In this document: positions 1 to 8,876 of the stretch, in pieces
Layout: each line of letters starts with the position of its first letter
How positions within the stretch are numbered: position 1 is the stretch's first letter
Source of the DNA: Chitinophaga pinensis
GTDB lineage: Bacteria > Bacteroidota > Bacteroidia > NS11-12g > UBA9320
Reading direction: 5' to 3'
Length of the DNA: 19,998 nt
NCBI GenBank assembly: GCA_945890595.1
Contig: CAMDCQ010000015.1
Location: 1-19,998 of the forward strand
The notes under the pieces: generated by a model
Databases searched by the model: none
Told to the model about the DNA's origin: nothing
What the model saw: the letters and a program-made list of their open reading frames with translations, nothing else
Translations under genes and position numbers: made by a program

Positions 1-327
1 ATGCCCATAACTTAAACTTTGTGCTTTAAGTAAGAGCATCAGTTTTACAATTTCTCTGGGGACATAAGCACCCATGCCGCACGCATGAGAGCGCAACAAA
101 TTAATTTGTAATTGCGTTAAGTCGCTCTTATCTATTTCGGTATTACAAAGTGATCCAAAACCTGTGTTAACCCCGTAAATAGGAGGACCATCTTGGCTTA
201 CTTTATTCAACAAATAAGTATTGCATTTTTCTATTTTTTGTTTGGCTGAGGTAGAAAGTTCAACCTGCTCACCTCCCTGGAGAATGGCACGAATATCTTC
301 TAAGCTATGATGATCTGCTAATTGCAT
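1..327 (-). CDS. hutH: Histidine ammonia-lyase, N-terminal part (runs off the left edge)
   Basis: This is the first 109 codons of a gene that continues beyond position 1. The family removes ammonia from L-histidine to give urocanate, the first step of histidine breakdown in the cytoplasm. I read the motif YGVNTGFGSL at residues 51-60 and LLRSHACGMG at 78-87. These correspond to the conserved active-site Tyr and His of HutH (Tyr53 and His83 in the Pseudomonas enzyme), and the two-residue offset supports the ATG at 327 as start. The motif LMLLLKAQSLSYGH that follows is also typical. The His in SHACG favours histidine over phenylalanine as substrate. The MIO-forming Ala-Ser-Gly lies outside the window. 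An in-frame TAG lies 13 codons upstream of the ATG. A promoter-like TAACTTCG sits 6 bases before the ATG. Family assignment is firm; substrate is very likely. Confidence 0.9.
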   Translation of the reverse strand, partial: MQLADHHSLEDIRAILQGGEQVELSTSAKQKIEKCNTYLLNKVSQDGPPIYGVNTGFGSLCNTEIDKSDLTQLQINLLRSHACGMGAYVPREIVKLMLLLKAQSLSYGH

Positions 328-391
328 AAAGTGCGAAGTTAGTTTTACCCCGTTAATTAGCGACTAGCATTTTACTAAAAAATTGTAATTC

Positions 392-414
392 ACTCTCAAT
401 CTAAAATTAAGAGT
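392..414 (-). terminator. Weak hairpin between the exonuclease gene and hutH
   Basis: On the minus strand ACTCTTAAT pairs with ATTGAGAGT (nine pairs, one of them G-U) around a five-base loop. A T-run follows only after about 9 bases, so it is at best a poor intrinsic terminator. It lies between the exonuclease stop and the hutH start, where a terminator would be expected. The stem is AT-rich and could be chance. Confidence 0.25.
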
Positions 415-493
415 AAGCAGAAAACGGGCATATTTGCCTCGCATGAATTACACGCCATTCACGCAGAAGACTCTGAATAAGAAGTATTTAGGC

Positions 494-1258
494 TTATTGA
501 TTTTTACTAAGCAAAGCCAGTTTCGTAATCACGCTTTTGGTATTTTCTGGGAAATCACCTTTCATCATCCAATCATAATACCCACGATTTTCTTTAAATA
601 CCTCTACTACTTTTTGACCAGCATACTTTCCAAAGTTAAAGTAGGCTTCTCCGTTTTCGCCTCGCTTTATTCTACGCGCAAAATCAAAGAATTCGGATTC
701 GCCGCTAAACTCATTTAAAAAATCAATATCACCAATTATTTCAGGGTAGTAATCAACTTGTGCTTTAATTATTTCCCATGTGGCAACCGTATCTGCTTTG
801 GCGCTGTGTGCATCCGTTAGTTCTTTATTGCAATAAACTTTATAGGCTGCAGTAAGATTACGAGGTTCCATTCGATGAAAAATTCGTTGCGCATCTATAA
901 ACTTTCTGTTAGTATCAAACGATACTCCTGCACGGTAGAATTCTTCTGCCAATAACGGGAAGTCAAACCGATTACTATTAAAACCACCAAAATCACAGTC
1001 CCCAAGGAATGTATTTAGCATCGTAGAAAATTCTTGAAAAGTAGGTTTATCTATCACATCTTTATCCCAAATGCCATGTATCGCAGAAACTTCTGGTGGA
1101 ATAGGCACAGTAGGATTCAGTACTTGATGCAAGTGTTCCTCGCTCCCATCAGGTTGTATTTTTATACAGTATATTTCTACAATTCTGTCCGTAGCTACCT
1201 GCACTCCAGTAGTTTCCAAATCAAAAATAACTAATGGTCTTGTCAGTTTAATGTTCAC
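494..1258 (-). CDS. DEDDh 3'-5' exonuclease with a C-terminal DUF3820-like domain
   Basis: 254 residues, read from a GTG start. Residues 8-165 form a DnaQ-like exonuclease domain with all catalytic residues of the DEDDh class: Asp13 and Glu15 (FDLETTG), Asp99 (NSNRFDFPLL), and His151 with Asp156 (HSAKAD). Such enzymes remove nucleotides from 3' ends of DNA or RNA using two metal ions; DNA polymerase III epsilon is the best-known member. The C-terminal part, about residues 205-250 (FNFGKYAGQKVVEVF, then YYDWMMKGDFP), resembles the DUF3820 module. That module is often attached to such exonucleases in Bacteroidota and its function is not known to me. No polymerase III contact region can be recognised, so proofreading, DNA repair or RNA processing are all possible. 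TAAATTTG, a perfect -7 element, lies 4 bases before the GTG, which supports this start and suggests an mRNA with almost no leader. Confidence 0.88.
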   Translation of the reverse strand: MNIKLTRPLVIFDLETTGVQVATDRIVEIYCIKIQPDGSEEHLHQVLNPTVPIPPEVSAIHGIWDKDVIDKPTFQEFSTMLNTFLGDCDFGGFNSNRFDFPLLAEEFYRAGVSFDTNRKFIDAQRIFHRMEPRNLTAAYKVYCNKELTDAHSAKADTVATWEIIKAQVDYYPEIIGDIDFLNEFSGESEFFDFARRIKRGENGEAYFNFGKYAGQKVVEVFKENRGYYDWMMKGDFPENTKSVITKLALLSKNQ

Positions 1259-1262
1259 TGCA

Positions 1263-1270
1263 CAAATTTA
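1263..1270 (-). promoter_or_regulatory. -7 promoter element of the exonuclease gene
   Basis: TAAATTTG on the minus strand fits the Bacteroidota -7 consensus TAnnTTTG exactly. It ends 4 bases before the GTG start, so transcription would begin at or next to the start codon. I see no TTG at the usual -33 distance. Confidence 0.5.
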
Positions 1271-1510
1271 TTATTTCATTTTATACCATGATTAGGTGTA
1301 CGTTAAGTGTTGTCCACTAATTATGTAGTGCACATAACCTGAGCACAATGCATCATGGTCAAAAAACAAGTAACTTAAGAGAATAAAACAAGTAATCCAA
1401 ACACACTACTTTACATCCAACAGCACTAAACCCTAAAAAATTCTCTTTTAGTAAACAATCTCTTTACCAACAAATTAAGCATATAGACCCATACATACTT
1501 TTTTACAAAT

Positions 1511-1518
1511 TATTATTG
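1511..1518 (+). promoter_or_regulatory. Possible -7 element of prmA
   Basis: TATTATTG matches TAnnTTTG in all but one of the fixed positions and ends 12 bases before the prmA ATG. No -33 TTG is seen at the usual distance. Tentative. Confidence 0.25.
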
Positions 1519-1530
1519 TAGCAAATACAC

Positions 1531-2346
1531 ATGAGCTACACTGCAGTACACATTAAATGTAATGAAGATTTAGAGGAAACCGTTTCGTTTTTACTACAAG
1601 AAAATGGATTTGATGGCACCTCTTACGAACAAGGGACACTTATCGCCTATTGTAACTCAAATCAGTTTAATCCAGCATTACTAAATGGTGTTTTAACACA
1701 ATTCGGTTTAGAGGCAGATCTGATAAGCGAGGAAAAAGATCAGAATTGGAACCAAGTATGGGAAGATAATTTTAAGGATGCAGACATAGGAGAACATATT
1801 CACTCCCGAGCTCCATTTCATCCGGCTAAGGAGGTAAAGCATGACATTATTATACTACCCAAAATGGCTTTTGGAACAGGACATCATGAAACTACCCAAC
1901 TAAGCGCTATTTCTCTTGAAAAATTGGACTGCGAGGGCAAGGCTGTGCTGGATATGGGATGCGGAAGTGGATTATTGGCCATTTTAGCGTCACAGAAAAA
2001 AGCTTCTCGTGTACTTGCTGTAGATTATGACATACATTGTATCGAGAACACCAGAGAAAATATACAATTAAATGCCGCAGTAAACGTTGAGGTACTGCAA
2101 GCAGACAGCATTGCACATCTAAACGAAAAATTTGACATCATTGTAAGTAATATTGTTAAAAATATCAACTTGAAACTTTTACCCGAATTTGCTCAAAAAC
2201 TACATTTGGATGGACGTATTATACTCTGTGGCTTTATAGATACGGATATCGACCAACTGGTGCTTGCAGCAGCAGAACATAATTTGATACTTATCGAACA
2301 AAACAGTGCAAACAACTGGCTTCAAACCCAGTTTAAATTTAACTAA
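1531..2346 (+). CDS. prmA: Ribosomal protein L11 methyltransferase
   Basis: 271 residues. PrmA transfers methyl groups from S-adenosylmethionine to lysines and the N-terminus of ribosomal protein L11 in the cytoplasm. The N-terminal 90 residues form the L11-recognition part, including the family-typical tryptophan run NWNQVWEDNF (72-81). FGTGHHETT (114-122) is the PrmA hallmark, and DMGCGSGLLAI (141-151) is the SAM-binding loop. VDYD (164-167) follows as the acidic end of the second strand. The family's NIxxN motif appears as NIVKNINLKLLP (207-218). Length is in the range usual for Bacteroidota PrmA, and the ATG is the only good start. The next gene begins 4 bases after the stop, so the two are probably co-transcribed. 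Assignment is firm. Confidence 0.94.
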   Translation: MSYTAVHIKCNEDLEETVSFLLQENGFDGTSYEQGTLIAYCNSNQFNPALLNGVLTQFGLEADLISEEKDQNWNQVWEDNFKDADIGEHIHSRAPFHPAKEVKHDIIILPKMAFGTGHHETTQLSAISLEKLDCEGKAVLDMGCGSGLLAILASQKKASRVLAVDYDIHCIENTRENIQLNAAVNVEVLQADSIAHLNEKFDIIVSNIVKNINLKLLPEFAQKLHLDGRIILCGFIDTDIDQLVLAAAEHNLILIEQNSANNWLQTQFKFN

Positions 2347-2350
2347 ACGA

Positions 2351-5300
2351 ATGGCAAAAAAACAATTATTAGTAACCATAGTCCTGCTGTTATTTACAGC
2401 AATCGCCTTTGGACAGCCACGTTCGTTCTCTAAAAAGCCGGAAATATTTATCAACGAGTTCAGCGATTATATAAAATCCGATAACACTATTGAATCGAAG
2501 GAAATTCTCAAGCAATTTACAACCAAGTGGGATTCTGGAAAATTTGTATTGCCCGAGCAACGAAATATTATGGAAGTTGCTAACCTGATGCTGATGAATG
2601 ATCTGCGCGTACCTACATTCTTGTTATTTACCGAAACGATGCTTTATGCCAAAGATTCTATTGATGAAGCAAAATACATCAATTGGTCTAAGGCACTAAT
2701 TCCGGCTATCAAAAACGGTAATAAAACATTTCTAACGCTTTTAAATGCCTCTAAGAATTTATTTAAAGAGAATATTATTTACGCTTCTGAATCTAAAATG
2801 TGGTACACCTCCACCAATAATTATCGATTTAATTTTGATAACAACAGGGTTCAAATCGCTTTTAAAAATGTGGATTTATTTTGCCAAGCTGCATCAGATA
2901 AGCTAAGAATATACAACACATCAGGCAGTTATTACTTAGATACCGACGAATGGCAAGGAAAAAAAGGAAAGGTCACTTGGGAACGAGCAGGTTTTGGGCC
3001 AAATAATATTTATGCAGAAATCATAAGTAATTATGCGATTCAGTTTAATCGTGCGGAACTAAACGTAGATTCTGTACTTTTCATTAATAAAGATTTCTTA
3101 TCAACTGGCCTCTATGGCACGTTCAAAGATCGATTATCTAGTGCAAAAAATGTAGAAGATGACGCCTTACAAAAATCCACATTCCCTCAATTCTCGTCAT
3201 TTAGAAAAGATTTAGAGCTAGGTTCTTACCTTGACAAAACAGTGGTTTTTACTGGAGGATATTCCATGCAAGGAGCAGAAATCATTGCCAACGGATCTGC
3301 GTTATCTCCTGCTGTAGTTTCTATAAAGTATAAAAACAAGATTCGCATTACAGCCAAGTCAGAATACTTCAGTCTTAAAGAAGGAAAAATAACTGCTCAA
3401 GAAAGTGAAGTCGTGATTTATAGTGACAGTGGCACTATTTTTCACCCGAAGCTTAACTTTAATCTGAACTTAGAAAAAAAAGTATTGGTACTAACGAGAG
3501 GAAAAGAAGGGCTAGAAATGGCACCTTTTTTCAATACAGATCACCAAGTAGAGATGTACGTAGATCAAGTGATTTGGAGACTTGATTTGCCTAAAATTGA
3601 GTTTGATATGACAGGAGAAGAAGCCAAAGCCATTATTGAGTCCAACGATTTTTATAAGGAATTGCGCTACGAAAAAATTCCACGGGGAATGCTAAAATAT
3701 CACCCGCTCAATAGGATGCGTGAATTTGTGATTAAATACCGTAAACGTGAATTTACCTTTACAGAATACGCGCAATGGATGGAGAGTCAACCGGTCTATC
3801 TCAAAGCTCAAATTGTAGATTTGGCTGACAATGGGTATATTTTCTTTAATCCTAATACAGACACCATAAAAGTGCGTAAAAAGCTAGATCATGCAGTGCT
3901 CTCTCACATGAAACTCGCAGATTATGACGTCATTCGATTCTCATCTACTATATCCGCTAGACCTAATGCTTACTTGGATCTTATAAGCAATAATTTAGTG
4001 CTAGAAGGTGTTGGTGCTTTTCGTTTTAGCGACAGTCAAAATGTATATGCCTTTCCGCATGAACAAATGGTCTTCTTGAAACACAATCGAAATATGACCT
4101 TTGGAGGAAGATTAACCGGAGGTAAATTTGATTTTTATTCGAGCCAATTTTCATTTGACTATTACGACTTTGACATAAGTTCAAACAAGATAGATTCAAT
4201 GGTAATTTTTACGGAGGATTTTACCGGAAAACCGGGGCTTGTTGCCGTAAAATCAGTATTACGTGACATAAATGGTACCTTAGAAATAGACCGATCAACC
4301 AATAAGTCTGGACTTCAAAATTTTCCAGAATATCCCAGATTTACCAGTAAAAAAGGAGCCTTAATTGCCTACGACAAAAAAAGTATTTTCGATGGCGCTT
4401 ACGACAAAGAACGTTTTCGATTTGAAGTAGACCCATTCACCATTGAAAATATGGATAATTTTACCACATCTGAGCTTAGTTTTCCAGGTGAGTTTATTGC
4501 GGGAGGCATTTTACCAAACTTTAGATTTGAAGCGAAAATCATGAATGATTATTCACTCGGTTTCGAGAAATCAATGACGACCTACCCCATGTATGGAGGT
4601 AAAGGTAGTGGTGATATTGCTATAAAATTAAGTGAAGAAGGCTTTACGGCCAAGGGTAATATTGAATATCAAGGTGCAATCATAAGCTCTCAAGATATCT
4701 TAATGGCCCCTGATTATACCACGGCTACAGCAGAATCATACGTTATCGACGAAAATTCAAAGTACCCTAATGTGTATGCTATGAATGTGCTTACCAAATG
4801 GCTTCCTGCCAAGGATAGCATGTTTGTAAATACCAATGGGCATACCGTAAAAGTGTTACGTGACAAACAAGATTTTCAAGGAAATCTGATACAAACAAGT
4901 TCACAACTCGCAGGAAATGGAGTCTTATCATGGGACCAAGCCAAACTTACCTCTGCCGACATGAAGTTTAAACCCAATGAAGTGAAAGCTAAAATATCTC
5001 AAATCGAGATTGGTGCAATATCAAGCGACAAAATAGCCTTCGCATCTTATAATGTTGCGTCTGACGTAAATTTTACCACTAGAATAGGTGACTTTAAAGC
5101 CAACGAAACAGGCAAATTAACCGACTTCCCATTCAATGCCTATGCCAGCAGCATGGATGAATATAAGTGGGATATGAATAAACAAACTATTGAACTCAAT
5201 AAAGGTCCTAAACTAGCTAAAGAAAAATCTATATTCATAAGCAAGGACCCTGCTCAACAAGGCTTGAGATTTGAAAGCACCAAAGCTCTTTTTGACATGA

Positions 5301-6739
5301 AGAAAGGTATTATCTATGCAGAAAATGTACCTTACATAGACGTGGCAGACAGCAGAGTTTTCCCGTACAATGAGAAAATAGAAATACGAGAAAATGCGGA
5401 TATGCAAACATTACAACAAGCAAAAATGCTAGCGTCTCGAGACAACAAGAACCATGAACTTTTTGATGCCAGGCTAAAAATAGTAGGTAGATATGCGCTG
5501 AGTGGATCTGCAAGTTACAGGTACAAAGACAAACATAAAACCAATCAAGTATTGTACTTTGATAAAATTCGTGTAGTCAGCAAAACCGATTCTTCCATCA
5601 TCGCAACTGGCTCGGTGGCAGACTCTGCAGGATTTAAAGTAAGTCCTAAAATAGGTTTTAAAGGTCTTACTGAGTTAAGTAGTATAAACGAGGATATTGT
5701 ATTTAATGGATACGTTAAACCGCTGCATAGTTTGACAGAATGGCCAAGTGCTTGGTTTAGGTACAACCAAAGACCTGATCCTAGTAATATTATAATACCC
5801 GCCCGTGAAATCAAAAACGAAGACCAACGTAAGATGTATGCCGCGGTTAGTTTAGCAAATGATAGCACCCACATCTATCCTACCATGTTTAACTTTAAAC
5901 GAAGTTATGCCGACATGGATATCACAGCAGACACAGGTGTTTTTTACTATGACGAGACCTCGAATTGTTTTGTTGTAGGAGACAGCATGAAACTATTTGA
6001 AGGAAGCAGAAGAGGGAGTTTCCTGTCGTATAATGATGCAACTGGTGAGGTATACAGTGAAGGTAAACTAAACTTTGGGCTAGAGGTAGATGACAACTTC
6101 AGTGGCTTGATGGCAGGTAACCTGATTAAGAAAAAAGCAGATTCAACCTTTACCTTAAATAGTATTCTTGCACTAAACGTAAAACTGCCTGTTGAATGTT
6201 ACACTAGAATTATTGAAGTGATGAATAACAACGGCAGCGGTAATCCGGTGGCAGATAATAGTGATGATTTTATTTATAACGCAATGGCGGAGTATTTAGA
6301 TGATAAAAAACTAAACAAAGCGATAGAAAATACTACAACTACTGGTGAACTAAAACCCCAAGGAGATTTAGACAGGAATATTTTTATCAGTAAAATGTCT
6401 ATTGCTTATGTTCCAAGTAAACGCCAGTTTATTGCAACTGATCCTGTACAGATTGCCACCATAAATGGTAATCAAGTTAATAAAACCATAAACGCCAAAA
6501 TAGTCATTACCAAGCGAAGAAGCACGGCGCGTTACACGCTATACTTTGAAGTAAGCAAGTATGATTGGTTCTACATCGATTACTACTTAGGTACCGTAAC
6601 CGTTGCCAGTACAGATAAACAGTTTAATGATATTATTAAAGAAAAAGGGCCTAAAATGACAAGTGGCAAGTTTAGGATAAAAACTGCTAGTCCTCGGTCT
6701 GTGGCTAATTTCTTAACCAAGTTAGATTTGGAAGACTAA
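2351..6739 (+). CDS. Giant exported beta-rich protein, unrecognised
   Basis: 1462 residues; I do not recognise a named family. The start at 2351 is chosen because it gives a clean signal peptide (MAKKQLLVTIVLLLFTAIAFG, cleavage probably before Gln22) and avoids overlap with prmA; an upstream in-frame start at 2306 would lie within prmA. No later membrane segment, lipobox or type IX sorting tail is visible, so a periplasmic or peripheral outer-membrane location is likely. After a helical opening of about 110 residues the chain is a long series of alternating polar and hydrophobic strands. Some stretches recall LptA/OstA-type or AsmA/TamB-type beta layers, for example VVIYSDSGTIFHPKL and GVFYYDETSNCFVVGDSMKL. 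That resemblance is my impression, not proof. The extreme C-terminus (from about KYDWFYIDYYLGTV) is aromatic and looks conserved. A probable terminator follows. Confidence 0.8.
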   Translation: MAKKQLLVTIVLLLFTAIAFGQPRSFSKKPEIFINEFSDYIKSDNTIESKEILKQFTTKWDSGKFVLPEQRNIMEVANLMLMNDLRVPTFLLFTETMLYAKDSIDEAKYINWSKALIPAIKNGNKTFLTLLNASKNLFKENIIYASESKMWYTSTNNYRFNFDNNRVQIAFKNVDLFCQAASDKLRIYNTSGSYYLDTDEWQGKKGKVTWERAGFGPNNIYAEIISNYAIQFNRAELNVDSVLFINKDFLSTGLYGTFKDRLSSAKNVEDDALQKSTFPQFSSFRKDLELGSYLDKTVVFTGGYSMQGAEIIANGSALSPAVVSIKYKNKIRITAKSEYFSLKEGKITAQESEVVIYSDSGTIFHPKLNFNLNLEKKVLVLTRGKEGLEMAPFFNTDHQVEMYVDQVIWRLDLPKIEFDMTGEEAKAIIESNDFYKELRYEKIPRGMLKYHPLNRMREFVIKYRKREFTFTEYAQWMESQPVYLKAQIVDLADNGYIFFNPNTDTIKVRKKLDHAVLSHMKLADYDVIRFSSTISARPNAYLDLISNNLVLEGVGAFRFSDSQNVYAFPHEQMVFLKHNRNMTFGGRLTGGKFDFYSSQFSFDYYDFDISSNKIDSMVIFTEDFTGKPGLVAVKSVLRDINGTLEIDRSTNKSGLQNFPEYPRFTSKKGALIAYDKKSIFDGAYDKERFRFEVDPFTIENMDNFTTSELSFPGEFIAGGILPNFRFEAKIMNDYSLGFEKSMTTYPMYGGKGSGDIAIKLSEEGFTAKGNIEYQGAIISSQDILMAPDYTTATAESYVIDENSKYPNVYAMNVLTKWLPAKDSMFVNTNGHTVKVLRDKQDFQGNLIQTSSQLAGNGVLSWDQAKLTSADMKFKPNEVKAKISQIEIGAISSDKIAFASYNVASDVNFTTRIGDFKANETGKLTDFPFNAYASSMDEYKWDMNKQTIELNKGPKLAKEKSIFISKDPAQQGLRFESTKALFDMKKGIIYAENVPYIDVADSRVFPYNEKIEIRENADMQTLQQAKMLASRDNKNHELFDARLKIVGRYALSGSASYRYKDKHKTNQVLYFDKIRVVSKTDSSIIATGSVADSAGFKVSPKIGFKGLTELSSINEDIVFNGYVKPLHSLTEWPSAWFRYNQRPDPSNIIIPAREIKNEDQRKMYAAVSLANDSTHIYPTMFNFKRSYADMDITADTGVFYYDETSNCFVVGDSMKLFEGSRRGSFLSYNDATGEVYSEGKLNFGLEVDDNFSGLMAGNLIKKKADSTFTLNSILALNVKLPVECYTRIIEVMNNNGSGNPVADNSDDFIYNAMAEYLDDKKLNKAIENTTTTGELKPQGDLDRNIFISKMSIAYVPSKRQFIATDPVQIATINGNQVNKTINAKIVITKRRSTARYTLYFEVSKYDWFYIDYYLGTVTVASTDKQFNDIIKEKGPKMTSGKFRIKTASPRSVANFLTKLDLED

Positions 6740-6750
6740 GAGAAAAAATA

Positions 6751-6787
6751 CGGAGGTTAAGAAAGTGCTCTTAGCCTCTGAATTTTT
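6751..6787 (+). terminator. Probable intrinsic terminator after the giant-protein gene
   Basis: CGGAGGTTAAGA pairs with TCTTAGCCTCTG (12 pairs, two of them G-U) around the loop AAGTGC. A run of five Ts (6783-6787) follows within a few bases of the stem. It lies 12 bases after the stop codon and before the ABC-F promoter element. Confidence 0.6.
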
Positions 6788-6847
6788 AAAGAAATTACCT
6801 GTCTGCATATTTTTTAGGTTGACTATTTATTTGAGTGGCAATAGGCC

Positions 6848-6855
6848 TACCTTTG
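6848..6855 (+). promoter_or_regulatory. -7 promoter element of the ABC-F gene
   Basis: TACCTTTG is a perfect TAnnTTTG match, ending 19 bases before the GTG start. TTTG at 6830-6833 is 14 bases upstream and TTG at 6819-6821 is 26 bases upstream, one slightly too near and the other too far for a standard -33 element. Confidence 0.5.
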
Positions 6856-6874
6856 CAGCCATTTAATTTAACAC

Positions 6875-8800
6875 GTGCTTCATTTACAAAACGTATCCTT
6901 TGAGTTTGGCGGTAATTACCTTTTTAGAGACATTGACTGGTTTATAAAACCACGTGAACGTATCGGCCTGATAGGTAAAAACGGTGCAGGTAAATCTACA
7001 TTGCTCAAACTTATAATGGGCAAATACGATATACGTGAGGGTTCTATCAATAAAGCAGGCGGTGTCAATCTAGGATATCTCTCTCAAGATATGATTAGTG
7101 AAGACGGTAATCAAACTATCTTAGAACACGCCAAAGGTGCATTTAAAAGAGCCATGTTTTTAGGTGCTGAATTAGAAAAACTCTACACCTTGCTAGAGAC
7201 CGACCCTAGTGACGAAAACATTCAACGTATGGCTGATTACCAAGAGGAGTTTGATGCGCTTGACGGTTACAATATGGACAACAAAACGGCAGAAATTCTA
7301 GAAGGTCTAGGATTTAAAACTGCTGATCTTAGTCGTCCTATGCAAGAATTCTCTGGAGGATGGCGTATGCGGGTAGTATTGGCCAAAATGCTATTGGAAG
7401 AACCAGACATTATGCTAATGGATGAGCCTACCAATCACCTTGACTTACCTAGTATTGAATGGTTAGAAAACTACCTAAGCGGCTATCCGGGCAGCGTGAT
7501 TATTGTATCACACGATAGAGAGTTTTTGAATAAAATGATCAACAAAACCGCTGAATTAAGTAACAACAAGCTTTACTTATGGGACGGAAATTATGACTTT
7601 TATCTTCAAGCCAAAGTAGAGCGAGATGACCTAATTGGAAGACAAGCAGCCAACCAAGAACAGTATATCAAGGAGCAAGAAAAATTCATCAATAGGTTTA
7701 AAGCTAAAGCGAGTAAAGCAAAGGCAGTTCAGTCTAGGGTGAAAATGGTCGAAAAAATAGAAAAAATTGAGGTTATTCAAGAAGATAAATCGAACCTTAA
7801 AATTGACTTTAAAGTAGGCAAGCAAAGTGGCAAGGTAGTCATGGAGCTCAATAAGATTACGCAAGGGTTTAATAACAAACTTCTATTTGATGATGTAAAT
7901 CGCGAAATAGTACGTGGTGATAAAATTGCGCTAATTGGGGCTAATGGTACAGGTAAATCTACTTTTCTTAGCATTATAGCAGATGAGCTTCCTTTTACTG
8001 GAGAACGTAAGCAAGGCCACAATGTAGTTCCTTCATTTTATGCGCAGCATCAGCTAGAGAGCTTGCACATGGAATACGAGATTTTAGAAGAATTACAATA
8101 CGATGCTCCACATAAAACGGACATGGAATTGCGTAGCATGCTAGGTTGTTTCTTATTTGCTGGTGATGATGTTTTTAAGAAAGTAAAAGTACTAAGTGGT
8201 GGCGAAAAAGCGAGGGTTTCGTTAGCTAAAACACTGGTTAGCGAAGCTAACTTCTTGTTACTAGATGAGCCGACAAATCACCTCGACATTGATAGTATTG
8301 AGATTATCATCGAAGCCTTAAAGCGCTACGAGGGAACGCTCATCTTTGTATCGCACAATAGATATTTCATAGAGAAATTAGCGAACAAAGTATGGTGGAT
8401 AGAAGATGAAGAGGTGAAAGAATATCCGGGCACATACCATGAGTATAATTACAAGCTTGAGCAAGATAAACTGAATCCACCCAAAGTAGAGATACGTAAA
8501 AAATCAAGCTCCATTGCTCCCGAAAATAGCACGGACAGTAAAAACACCTGGAAGCAAAAAGACGAAAAAATAGAACAGGTTAAAAAGTTACAGAAACAGC
8601 TTGATGGCAAAGAAGAGCAATTGAAAAATGCTAAATCTCATGGGGCTTCGCTTGAAGCCAAGTTAGCAGAGGCCGCTAATTTAACGCCAGAAGACTTTGA
8701 GATGATAAGTAAAGAGTATGCAGTTTCTACATCAAGTATTAAGTCCATTACTGCTGAATGTGATGCATTACTTGAAGCCATTATGGAATTAGAAGACTAA
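6875..8800 (+). CDS. ABC-F family ATPase, two nucleotide-binding domains
   Basis: 641 residues with no membrane segments. Two complete ATPase modules are present. In the first, Walker A is GKNGAGKS (34-41), the signature is FSGGW (159-163), Walker B lies in LMDEPTNHLD (181-190) and the switch is SHDREF. In the second, Walker A is GANGTGKS (355-362), the signature is LSGGE (440-444), Walker B lies in LLDEPTNHLD (462-471) and the switch is SHNRYF, with Asn in place of the usual Asp. A charged helical linker (about 245-305) joins them, as in ABC-F proteins that reach toward the P-site tRNA, and a coiled-coil tail (about 555-641) ends the chain, as in Uup. ABC-F proteins act on ribosomes or in DNA-linked functions; I cannot tell which subfamily this is, so no antibiotic resistance role is claimed. 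GTG is used because an in-frame TAA lies just upstream. Confidence 0.92.
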   Translation: MLHLQNVSFEFGGNYLFRDIDWFIKPRERIGLIGKNGAGKSTLLKLIMGKYDIREGSINKAGGVNLGYLSQDMISEDGNQTILEHAKGAFKRAMFLGAELEKLYTLLETDPSDENIQRMADYQEEFDALDGYNMDNKTAEILEGLGFKTADLSRPMQEFSGGWRMRVVLAKMLLEEPDIMLMDEPTNHLDLPSIEWLENYLSGYPGSVIIVSHDREFLNKMINKTAELSNNKLYLWDGNYDFYLQAKVERDDLIGRQAANQEQYIKEQEKFINRFKAKASKAKAVQSRVKMVEKIEKIEVIQEDKSNLKIDFKVGKQSGKVVMELNKITQGFNNKLLFDDVNREIVRGDKIALIGANGTGKSTFLSIIADELPFTGERKQGHNVVPSFYAQHQLESLHMEYEILEELQYDAPHKTDMELRSMLGCFLFAGDDVFKKVKVLSGGEKARVSLAKTLVSEANFLLLDEPTNHLDIDSIEIIIEALKRYEGTLIFVSHNRYFIEKLANKVWWIEDEEVKEYPGTYHEYNYKLEQDKLNPPKVEIRKKSSSIAPENSTDSKNTWKQKDEKIEQVKKLQKQLDGKEEQLKNAKSHGASLEAKLAEAANLTPEDFEMISKEYAVSTSSIKSITAECDALLEAIMELED

Positions 8801-8818
8801 TTAACTTATGGTTATGGC

Positions 8819-8857
8819 ATAAAAAAAAGGGTTCGTGTCTACACGAACCCTTTTTTT
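8819..8857. terminator. Bidirectional terminator between the ABC-F and lipoprotein genes
   Basis: A perfect nine-pair stem, GGGTTCGTG with CACGAACCC, has loop TCTA. It is flanked by an A-run (8821-8828) and a T-run (8851-8857), so it can stop transcription from both sides. It lies between the converging ABC-F and lipoprotein genes. Confidence 0.92.
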
Positions 8858-8876
8858 AGATATTGTTTTTTTTAAG

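Noticed and set aside
434..718. Open frame on the plus strand across the exonuclease gene
   Set aside because: It is antisense to a gene with a full set of catalytic motifs and its own product has no recognisable features. The same holds for the antisense frames at 5545-5874, 15516-15737, 16449-16673, 19029-19319 and 19512-19736.
2306..2350. Upstream start for the giant protein
   Set aside because: It lies inside prmA and adds residues before a clean signal peptide that starts at 2351.
6944..6962. CACGTG core that could be a parS site
   Set aside because: The flanks do not match TGTTNCACGTGAAACA beyond the core and two As, and the site is inside the ABC-F coding sequence. The CACGTG at 6872-6877 fails in the same way.
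6875..8800. ABC-F antibiotic resistance protein
   Set aside because: Two-domain ABC-F proteins of this kind are housekeeping genes in most Bacteroidota, and nothing here marks a resistance subtype.
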